DNA from: Acidobacteriaceae bacterium
GTDB lineage: Bacteria > Acidobacteriota > Terriglobia > Terriglobales > Acidobacteriaceae
Length of the DNA: 5,249 nucleotides
Assembly: GCA_003133425.1 (NCBI GenBank)
Contig: PKXI01000256.1
Location: 8,665-13,913, forward strand
Direction of reading: 5' to 3'
Each line of letters opens with the position of its first letter. Position 1 is the first letter of the stretch. Positions 1-5,249 of this stretch are shown here, one piece after another. The notes beneath the pieces were generated by a model, which did not search any database, was not told where the DNA came from, and was given only the letters and a program-made list of their open reading frames with translations. Both the position numbers and the translations under genes were made by a program.

Positions 1-24
1 TCTATAGAGCGAGAGAATATCAAC

Positions 25-30
25 AGAGGT
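25..30 (+). promoter_or_regulatory. Ribosome binding site of the TPR gene
   Basis: AGAGGT lies 6 bases before the GTG at 37 (7 bases from its last G) and only 3 bases before the in-frame TTG at 34. The spacing and the more common start codon favour GTG 37. The 24 bases before this site show no clear promoter, so the gene may be transcribed from further upstream, outside the window. Confidence 0.6.
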
Positions 31-36
31 ATTTTG

Positions 37-1236
37 GTGAAGTTTCGAGCTCGATTTGGAATTTGCCTGACGCTCCTTTTAAGCACCGCCGGCTGCTATG
101 GCCAGGCCACAACTGCGACCAGCGACCATCGGGACACCGCAATCCGACTCGAGCAGACGGGACAATATGCTGAATCCGAATCAGAGTGGCACAAGTTCCT
201 GACTGGGCATCCAGCGAGCGCTGAGGCTTATGCGCACCTTGGACTCCTTGAGGCGCGCCAGGAGCATTACAAGGAAGCCGTACCGCTCTATCGCAAAGCA
301 TTGGCACTGGATCCTCGCATGCCCGGGCTGCGATTGAATCTCGGCCTCTCGCTCTTTAAGTCGGGAGCGATGAAGGAAGCCATCGTGACCTTCACGCCGC
401 TGCTCAAAAGCCTTCCCGCGGAGTCGCCGGATAGCCTGCGCGTGTCAACCCTGATCGGTCTCGCTCACTACTCTATCGGAGAATACGCGGCTGCAATTCC
501 CTTTTTTAAGACGGCCACAGCTCACGACCCGCAGAATCTGCCTTTCCGTATGTCGCTGGCACAGAGCTGCCTTCAGGCCAGGCAATACCAGTGCGTTCTA
601 GACGTCTATCAGGAAATCCTCACCCTGAACGCCGAATCGGCCGAAGCCGACATGCTTGCCGGAGAAGCTCTCGATGAAATGAAGAACACGAATGGCGCGA
701 TCGAGCAATTTCGCGCCGCGGTAAAAGCTGATCCCAGATTGCCCAACGCGCACTTCGGGTTGGGCTACTTGCTATGGACGCAGAACCAGTTCGAAGAGGC
801 CGCCAGGGAATTCCAGGCCGAGCTTGTCAACGTTCCAGACAACCCGCAGGCCCTCACATTCCTGGCGGACTGCGATATTCAACTTGGCAAGTCCGACGAT
901 GCTCTCCCACTCGTTGAGAAGGCGATCCAGCTCGACTCAAATAATGCTCGGGCACACATGGATCTCGGCGCCATCTATGCGAGCAGCAGCCGCCGCGAAG
1001 ACGCGCTTCGCGAGTTCAAGACCGCCGTCAAGCTGACTCCCGAGGACGCCAACGTCCATTGGAGGCTGGCGCGACTCTATCAGTCCATGGGAAGAAAAGA
1101 TGAGGCGAAGGTCGAATTCGACAAAACAAGCAGCCTGCATAAAGCCGAGAACGATTCGATCTTTACCAAACTGAAGGCGGCTCAGGACAAAGGAAAGCCG
1201 GCGGAATCGACTAGCGAACCGCCGGCCACCAATTAG
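37..1236 (+). CDS. Exported tetratricopeptide-repeat (TPR) protein, possible lipoprotein
   Basis: A 399-residue protein made almost wholly of TPR helix pairs. It probably works as a periplasmic or membrane-tethered protein-protein scaffold; no catalytic motif is seen. Residues 1-24 are an export signal: basic KFRAR, a hydrophobic FGICLTLLL stretch, then STAGC. Cys20 could be lipidated, but Thr at -3 is a weak lipobox, so cleavage by signal peptidase I near GQA (22-24) is an alternative. About ten TPR units follow, roughly at 30-60 (degenerate), 61-94, 96-127, 136-167, 168-199, 202-234, 236-268, 270-302, 304-336 and 338-369. They show the usual G/A-L-G-Y, A and P positions (for example AHFGLGYLL, AVKADPRLPNA). 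The C-terminal 30 residues are a polar, Lys/Ser/Pro-rich tail. GTG 37 is chosen over the adjacent TTG 34 because of its spacing from AGAGGT. The TAG stop is the first triplet of a palindromic element. The fold is certain; the partner is unknown. Confidence 0.9.
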   Translation: MKFRARFGICLTLLLSTAGCYGQATTATSDHRDTAIRLEQTGQYAESESEWHKFLTGHPASAEAYAHLGLLEARQEHYKEAVPLYRKALALDPRMPGLRLNLGLSLFKSGAMKEAIVTFTPLLKSLPAESPDSLRVSTLIGLAHYSIGEYAAAIPFFKTATAHDPQNLPFRMSLAQSCLQARQYQCVLDVYQEILTLNAESAEADMLAGEALDEMKNTNGAIEQFRAAVKADPRLPNAHFGLGYLLWTQNQFEEAAREFQAELVNVPDNPQALTFLADCDIQLGKSDDALPLVEKAIQLDSNNARAHMDLGAIYASSSRREDALREFKTAVKLTPEDANVHWRLARLYQSMGRKDEAKVEFDKTSSLHKAENDSIFTKLKAAQDKGKPAESTSEPPATN

Positions 1237-1350
1237 AGCGATTCCACAATTGCTGTACCCTGAAGCCACTGCCGTCCAGTGGCATTTTCCTTAAGAAAAT
1301 GCCACCTCGCACGATGCCAGAAAGGGCACGTGAATTGTGGAACCGCTCTA
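1234..1350. repeat. Imperfect palindromic element with TA ends (MITE-like or REP-like)
   Basis: The arms 1234-1261 and 1323-1350 are inverted copies. Of 28 positions, 23 pair by Watson-Crick rules, one is a G-T wobble (1254/1330) and four mismatch (1241/1343, 1252/1332, 1253/1331, 1257/1327). The outermost 19 bases are TAGAGCGATTCCACAATTG against, inverted, TAGAGCGGTTCCACAATTC. The middle holds further hairpins. Both ends are TA, as expected for a small element carrying GAGCG...CGCTC termini inserted at a TA dinucleotide, the target used by IS630/Tc1-mariner elements. It has no reading frame of its own, so it would be non-autonomous. Only one copy lies in the window, so its repetitive nature is inferred from structure. 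A simple two-way terminator between convergent genes is the main alternative. Confidence 0.6.
1279..1305. terminator. Perfect 11-bp hairpin between convergent genes, candidate bidirectional terminator
   Basis: GTGGCATTTTC (1279-1289) pairs perfectly with GAAAATGCCAC (1295-1305) around the loop CTTAA. It sits inside the palindromic element, between the ends of the TPR gene and the arabinofuranosidase gene, so transcripts from both sides would carry it. No T-run follows the stem on either strand, so it is not a classical intrinsic terminator; it could instead stabilise 3' ends. The T-rich side of the stem gives weak rU:dA potential only. Confidence 0.35.
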
Positions 1351-1366
1351 GATTGGGCCCTAAAAC

Positions 1367-3256
1367 TTAGTAGCTCATCTCCAGCACGTTGATCGAGTAC
1401 GGCTCAAAGCTTCGCACAAACTTCAGCCCTTCAATCTTGACGCGGTGGTCGATCGGTTTAATAGCATCTGGATGCAGGATTGTGTTGGTCGCGCTTGGCG
1501 ATTTCCCGCTCATTGTAACCAGCAGAGCATCTGGTTTAACGCTCGTGACGCCATTAAGCGTGAAATTGATGCGCTGCATCTCCGAAGACCCGTTCACAAC
1601 CTTCACGTACACTTTGTGCAATTTATCGTCGCGCGTCGTCGAGGCATAAACGCGCGGACCGGCGCCTTCAAGCTTGGTATCGACCACCTCAGTGCCAAGG
1701 TGATTGCCGAACATCACCTGGGCCCAATAGCTTGGTGAGCCGTAGCTTGTGAGACCATCGTAGCCAATCAGATCCGACTCCCACTGCATGCCGCCAGGGT
1801 TCACATTCACCAACAGCGGTGCATAGCTTGCCATGATCACCATGTCGGTATTCCGTTCCATGCCTGTCATCCAGGCGGCATCGCCCAACGCGGCCCCGAG
1901 ATTCGGGGTGGGTGATCCCTCGCGCGTGGCCCATTCGCCCACAAATATCTTCGGACCGCTGCGGTCGTACTTATCGTAGTGGCCGGCGTCGGCAAACGAC
2001 TGCTCTGCGGACATGTAGAAATGTTCGTCCAGCACGTCTGGCCTTGTGCTCTTCACAGGTGCAGTCGCAATCAGTTGCAGATCAGGATAATGCTCTTTGA
2101 TCTCCTTGTAATATTGGGCATAACGCCCGTCGTACGACCCGGAGCGATCAAACCAGTCCTCGTTGCCGATCTCGACGTAGTGCAATGCAAACGGGGCCGG
2201 ATGCCCATTCTTCGCGCGTTCCGCTCCCCATTTCGTGCTCGTGCTTCCGGTTACATACTCAATTTCGTCCAGCGCATCCTGGATGTATGGCTCCAGCGCA
2301 TGTCCCGGATCCACGTGCTCCTGTGCCATCGAATAGCCCGCATATACCGCCAGCACAGGCTCGATCTTCAGGTCTTCGCACCAAAGCAAAAACTCGAGCA
2401 GGCCCATGCCGTCAGAAGAGCGGTACCGCCAGGGACTCGGGTGGGTAGGACGATCCACCAGCGGGCCAATCGTCTTCTTCCACTCGAACCGTTCCGCAAT
2501 GTGATCGCCTTCCAGGTAGTTGCCGCCCGGAAAGCGCAAGAACGCTGGGTGGAGCGCAGCCATCTTCTCCATCAGGTCGATCCTGTTTCCATGCGGCCGA
2601 TCATGAAACGTGGGCGGAAACAGTGATACAACTTCAAACCAGACTGTTGCCGGAGACGTGACCGTAAGCTCGAGATGGTTGTTCCCACTCACCGCTACCT
2701 GGCCGGTCTTGAGCGTGAACGTATACTCCTTCCAATCGCCGGTCAGCCCTGCCACTTTCGCGCTTCCTGCTGAAAGCCCCGTCTGGTCGTTCACGAGCGA
2801 CACAGTTACCGGCGTTCCTGCATGATCTGTTTTCGCAAAGAACGAGCCGGTGTAGGTCGTATTTGGACGGACGGCCATGCCCCAATAGCCGTCGTTCTGA
2901 ATGCCGGCAGGCGCAGACTCGCTGGCGGCGGTCACCGACATCTTGAAGCTCCGCGGGAGCGCGTCGCTCGGTCCCGTCTTGTCATCTACTGAGATGCTGA
3001 CCGCGGAATTGCCCTTCGCAACATGCGTCCAATGAAACAGAGACCGCCGTCCGGGTCCAACAGTGCGGTCCCGAACCAGCTCGGCATAGAGCCCGCCATC
3101 GTAGGAAAAGTTGATCTCTTCCGTCATCAGGCCATAGAGAATCGGACTCACTTTGGCTGTAGGACGGTCTAACTGAATCAGCAAGGAGGGCGCTTGAGCA
3201 ATCGAACCTGCAGACAGCGCAAGTAACGCGATCAAGGTGAAGATAAGTTTGCGCAT
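1367..3256 (-). CDS. Secreted alpha-L-arabinofuranosidase, GH51-type
   Basis: Predicted to remove non-reducing terminal alpha-L-arabinofuranosyl groups from arabinan, arabinoxylan or arabinogalactan, outside the cytoplasm. The chosen start gives 629 residues. A clean signal peptide (MRKLIF, hydrophobic core, SIAQA) is probably cut after Ala22. An N-terminal beta region follows (YGLMTEEINFSYDGGLYAELVRDR), then a CBM4/9-like sandwich at about 84-213. The catalytic barrel, about 218-480, has the substrate-loop motif RFPGGN (241-246), the acid/base Glu366 in EIGNE (362-366) and the likely nucleophile Glu441 in FVGEWA. A C-terminal beta-sandwich (about 493-629) ends the protein. Length and order fit GH51 enzymes with this extra N-terminal module. 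Key residues are all present, so it should be active; the exact substrate cannot be read. An in-frame ATG at 3337 would add 27 residues and bury the signal peptide, so ATG 3256 is preferred. No purine-rich ribosome site precedes it (see the promoter entry). It is convergent with the TPR gene and divergent from the propeller gene. Confidence 0.9.
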   Translation of the reverse strand: MRKLIFTLIALLALSAGSIAQAPSLLIQLDRPTAKVSPILYGLMTEEINFSYDGGLYAELVRDRTVGPGRRSLFHWTHVAKGNSAVSISVDDKTGPSDALPRSFKMSVTAASESAPAGIQNDGYWGMAVRPNTTYTGSFFAKTDHAGTPVTVSLVNDQTGLSAGSAKVAGLTGDWKEYTFTLKTGQVAVSGNNHLELTVTSPATVWFEVVSLFPPTFHDRPHGNRIDLMEKMAALHPAFLRFPGGNYLEGDHIAERFEWKKTIGPLVDRPTHPSPWRYRSSDGMGLLEFLLWCEDLKIEPVLAVYAGYSMAQEHVDPGHALEPYIQDALDEIEYVTGSTSTKWGAERAKNGHPAPFALHYVEIGNEDWFDRSGSYDGRYAQYYKEIKEHYPDLQLIATAPVKSTRPDVLDEHFYMSAEQSFADAGHYDKYDRSGPKIFVGEWATREGSPTPNLGAALGDAAWMTGMERNTDMVIMASYAPLLVNVNPGGMQWESDLIGYDGLTSYGSPSYWAQVMFGNHLGTEVVDTKLEGAGPRVYASTTRDDKLHKVYVKVVNGSSEMQRINFTLNGVTSVKPDALLVTMSGKSPSATNTILHPDAIKPIDHRVKIEGLKFVRSFEPYSINVLEMSY

Positions 3257-3263
3257 GGTCGAA

Positions 3264-3293
3264 ATAATAGACTCAGGTATCGTGGTCTGGCAA
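3264..3293 (-). promoter_or_regulatory. Sigma70-like promoter of the arabinofuranosidase gene
   Basis: On the minus strand TTGCCA (3293-3288, five of six to TTGACA) and TATTAT (3269-3264, five of six to TATAAT) are 18 bases apart. Only 7 bases separate the -10 from the ATG at 3256, so transcription would start at or within a base or two of the A of the start codon. This fits the lack of a Shine-Dalgarno sequence and supports the shorter protein start. The boxes are read by eye and AT-rich matches arise by chance, so confidence is moderate. Confidence 0.45.
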
Positions 3294-3295
3294 GA

Positions 3296-3305
3296 AAAAC
3301 GTTTT
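3296..3305. promoter_or_regulatory. Palindrome AAAACGTTTT next to the -35 box, candidate operator
   Basis: A perfect 10-bp palindrome with a central CG lies 3 bp upstream of the proposed -35 box of the arabinofuranosidase promoter. Central-CG palindromes of this form are typical of operators bound by LacI-family sugar regulators. A related sequence lies at 3468-3482 (13 of 15 positions identical over AAACGTT-T/C-TCT-C/G-AAA). No regulator gene is in the window, so the link is inference. Confidence 0.3.
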
Positions 3306-3356
3306 CTCAAATTCGGTTTTTTGGAGGAAACTCCCATACCTGTTTGGGGGCCGGCA

Positions 3357-3381
3357 TATCGACACGGAGTTTATGTCGATA
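3357..3381. promoter_or_regulatory. Inverted repeat TATCGACA-N9-TGTCGATA, candidate operator
   Basis: Two perfect 8-base arms (3357-3364 and 3374-3381) are separated by 9 bases. The site is in the divergent region, upstream of both flanking genes. A weaker relative, TATCGCCA-N6-TGTCGATC, lies at 3509-3530; its arms match at 7 of 8 positions each but its spacer is 3 bases shorter. The symmetry suggests a dimeric DNA-binding regulator; its identity cannot be read from the sequence. Confidence 0.35.
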
Positions 3382-3630
3382 GGGCAGATTTTCCAAATAT
3401 TTTGACAAACATTGACCTGAAAGCCTCCAGGTTCCGAAGGGAAAATAAGAGGCAACCTGGCCTGCGGAAACGTTCTCTGAAAGTCGCTCCGTGCTCAGAT
3501 TCGAAGTTTATCGCCAGTTTTTTGTCGATCGCGACGCAAAGGCGACGAGTCTCCCAAGGGAACATGTTCGTTTATGACAGCCCGCCGAACTACAATTGGG
3601 CGAAGAATCACACTCTCGCGGCGGTGAAAG

Positions 3631-5249
3631 ATGCAGATCCGGGTTTCGCTCCTATTCAAGTCTGGAGAAAAAGTCTTGAGTTTAAATCTGCCCCAGCGCG
3701 GCCCGCTGCCCATCCTGCGGCGGCGTTCCGCAAGCGTTTTACTCGATCGATTCGGATATGCAATCTTCGTTTTGATTTTGACGCTCGTCGCGGTTCCGTC
3801 GCGTTCGCAGCAACCTCAGCCAGCAGGAAATGCCGCTCCCGCCACATCCGGACCGCAAAGCAACGCCCCTTCATCCGCCGGGGGAATGGCCACCGCCGGG
3901 CCGCAGAAGGCGGAGTTCGACAGCCTGCATCGCCCAATCACCGCTGGCGGTTTCGTAAAAAATGGCCCCATCGTCTTTCAGGACGTGGCCGCAAAGGCCG
4001 GCTTGACAAGCTGGCATCACGTGGCCGGCACTCCCGCAAAGCGGCTCATCCTCGAGGCAAAGGGTCCGGGCGTATGTCTCCTCGATTATGACAATGACGG
4101 CTGGCTCGACATCTATCTCGTGAATGGATCAACTTACGACGCGCTCGCCGGTAAAGCCGAACCGCCGCACGCCGCGCTCTTTCACAACAACCACGACGGC
4201 ACGTTCACCGAGGTGACCGCCAAAGCCGGTGTCGCCAACGACCGCTGGGGATACGGCTGCGCAGTAGGCGATTACGACAATGACGGCTGGCCCGATTTGT
4301 ACGTGACCAACTATGGCAAAAACCGCCTCTATCGCAACAACCACGATGGAACATTTACCGACACAGCGGAAGCTGCCGGTGTGTCGGTCGGAACGTGGTC
4401 CGCTGGCGCCACGTTCGGTGACTACGACGGCGACGGGCGTCTTGACCTCTTCGTCGATGGTTACCTCAAATTCGACTTGTCGAATCCGCCTTATTCCGGC
4501 TCCAAAGCGATGGGTTTCGGCTTTTGCCAATACCGCGGCGAACAGGTCATGTGCGGTCCCCGCGGTCTCGTCGGAGAGCAGGATCATCTCTTCCATAACA
4601 ACGGGGACGGAACGTTTACCGATGTGAGCAAGAAGCTGGGTGTGGACGATCCGGCAGGGTACTACGGCCTCGGTGCGTTGTTTGCCGACGTGAATGGAGA
4701 CGGCAAAATGGATCTCCTGGTAGCCAACGACTCCACGCCCAACTATCTCTACATCAACAAGGGCAACGGAACCTTCGAAGACGCCAGTTACACCAGCGGC
4801 TTTGCCTTGAACAACGACGGCCGAGAGGTGGCCAACATGGGCCTCGCTGCTGGAGACTACGAGAACAACGGCCATCTCAGCATCGTGAGTACAACCTTCT
4901 CCGATGACTACAACGTGCTCTTTCAGAACGACGGAACCGGCTTTTTTACTGACGTAAGCTACCAGGCAGGAATCGCAGTCTCGTCAATCCCGTTCGTTGG
5001 TTTCGGTGATGGATTTCTCGATTACGACAACGACGGATGGAAAGACCTGCTCATCATTAACGGCCACGTATATCCCGAAGTCGACCGGCATCCGGATTGG
5101 GGCACAAGTTACGCCGAGCGTCCATTGCTCTATCACAACGTCAAGAATGGCAAGTTCGAGTTAGTGCCGCCCGTCGAAGGAACCGGCCTGGCTCATGTGA
5201 GTGTCGGCCGCGGCGCGGCATTCGGCGATATCTTCAACGACGGCAAGAT
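3631..5249 (+). CDS. Secreted CRTAC1-family FG-GAP/VCBS beta-propeller protein, 3' end outside window
   Basis: The first 539 codons of an exported calcium-binding beta-propeller; no stop before the window ends. Residues 42-55 (GYAIFVLILTLVAV) after R30-R32 form a signal or anchor segment, followed by a Pro/Gln/Ala/Ser-rich linker (about 56-100). The propeller begins near IVFQDVAAKAGL (114-125). Calcium loops of DxDxDG type start at Asp152 (DYDNDGWLD), 214, 264, 353, 464 and, at the edge, 533 (DIFNDG); the loop at 409 (DYENNGHLS) is degenerate. They alternate with HNNxDGTFTDV strands at about 185, 236, 323, 373 and 432. Cys299 and Cys308 (FCQYRGEQVMCGPRG) are a family feature and may form a disulfide. 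CRTAC1 proteins usually end in an ASPIC/UnbV domain, expected just beyond the window. Function in bacteria is poorly known; extracellular binding or adhesion is likely. ATG 3631 has GGTGA close upstream; TTG 3676, preceded by GGAGA at 8 bases, is a strong alternative start that keeps the signal segment. Confidence 0.88.
   Translation, partial: MQIRVSLLFKSGEKVLSLNLPQRGPLPILRRRSASVLLDRFGYAIFVLILTLVAVPSRSQQPQPAGNAAPATSGPQSNAPSSAGGMATAGPQKAEFDSLHRPITAGGFVKNGPIVFQDVAAKAGLTSWHHVAGTPAKRLILEAKGPGVCLLDYDNDGWLDIYLVNGSTYDALAGKAEPPHAALFHNNHDGTFTEVTAKAGVANDRWGYGCAVGDYDNDGWPDLYVTNYGKNRLYRNNHDGTFTDTAEAAGVSVGTWSAGATFGDYDGDGRLDLFVDGYLKFDLSNPPYSGSKAMGFGFCQYRGEQVMCGPRGLVGEQDHLFHNNGDGTFTDVSKKLGVDDPAGYYGLGALFADVNGDGKMDLLVANDSTPNYLYINKGNGTFEDASYTSGFALNNDGREVANMGLAAGDYENNGHLSIVSTTFSDDYNVLFQNDGTGFFTDVSYQAGIAVSSIPFVGFGDGFLDYDNDGWKDLLIINGHVYPEVDRHPDWGTSYAERPLLYHNVKNGKFELVPPVEGTGLAHVSVGRGAAFGDIFNDGK

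Larger units (their letters stand above)
3257..3630. other. Divergent intergenic regulatory region
   Basis: About 375 bp without a convincing gene, between the oppositely directed starts of the arabinofuranosidase and the propeller protein. It contains an AT-rich patch (3389-3414) with TTGAC repeated exactly 10 bp apart (3402 and 3412), and a 7-bp inverted repeat CCAGGTT/AACCTGG (3427-3433/3454-3460, 20-base loop). It also holds the palindrome GAACATGTTC (3560-3569), two similar AAACGTT sites (3297 and 3468) and TGTCGAT dyads (3357-3381, 3509-3530). For the rightward gene, TACAAT (3591-3596) could be a -10 with a transcript start some 30 bases before the ATG, but only a poor -35 (TTCGTT, 3567-3572) precedes it. 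The perfect TTGACA at 3402 has no -10 at a normal distance. Confidence 0.6.

Noticed and set aside
5..12. TAGAGCGA at the window start matches the tip of the palindromic element
   Set aside because: Only 8 bases match and the following sequence differs entirely; a match this short can easily arise by chance in 5 kb.
1979..2626. A 215-codon open frame on the + strand inside the arabinofuranosidase gene
   Set aside because: It lies fully antisense to the catalytic barrel, which has intact active-site motifs. The product shows no domain or export signal.
3257..3337. N-terminal 27-residue extension of the arabinofuranosidase from the ATG at 3337
   Set aside because: It would put a charged stretch before a complete signal peptide, no good ribosome site precedes that ATG, and the likely promoter lies inside this stretch.
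3237..4091. A 284-codon open frame on the + strand crossing the intergenic region
   Set aside because: It overlaps the arabinofuranosidase start and 460 bases of the propeller gene in another frame. Its product is Arg-rich with no recognisable domain, and the frame-1 propeller reading has clear family motifs. It is a GC-driven shadow.
4129..4875. A 248-codon open frame on the - strand with Val-rich repeats
   Set aside because: It is the antisense of the repeated DYDNDG calcium loops; codons for Asp and Asn read backwards as Val and Ile. The repeats explain both its openness and its composition.

Overview
The window looks like a chromosomal segment of a soil- or plant-litter-type Acidobacteriota (Terriglobia-like). 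This rests on by-eye evidence: moderately GC-rich DNA, exported proteins throughout, and the side-by-side occurrence of an exported TPR protein, a secreted plant-polysaccharide hydrolase and a CRTAC1/ASPIC-type FG-GAP protein. The taxon is an inference; no rRNA or tRNA is present to anchor it.

Layout. (1) 37-1236 (+): a complete exported protein built almost entirely of about ten tetratricopeptide repeats. (2) 1234-1350: a compact imperfect palindrome whose first bases form the stop codon of the TPR gene. It fills nearly all the space to the next gene and is flanked by TA, which suggests a small non-autonomous mobile element or dispersed palindromic repeat. It may also act as a two-way transcription stop. 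(3) 1367-3256 (-): a complete secreted GH51-type alpha-L-arabinofuranosidase, convergent with the TPR gene. (4) 3257-3630: a non-coding divergent promoter region of about 375 bp, rich in short dyads and near-repeats that look like regulator sites. It includes a sigma70-like promoter so close to the arabinofuranosidase ATG that the mRNA may be leaderless. (5) 3631-5249 (+): the first 539 codons of a secreted FG-GAP/VCBS beta-propeller protein of the CRTAC1 family. It is cut by the window end before the expected C-terminal ASPIC/UnbV domain.

How they may work together. The arabinofuranosidase would release L-arabinose from plant hemicellulose or pectin side chains outside the cytoplasm. The TPR and propeller proteins are scaffold or binding proteins of the cell envelope, with no catalytic residues visible. 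The divergent arrangement around a dyad-rich intergenic region makes shared control of the hydrolase and the propeller gene plausible. No CRISPR array, prophage, integrase, toxin-antitoxin pair or obviously new enzyme system is visible. The least ordinary parts are the palindromic element at 1234-1350 and the cluster of candidate operators at 3257-3630.
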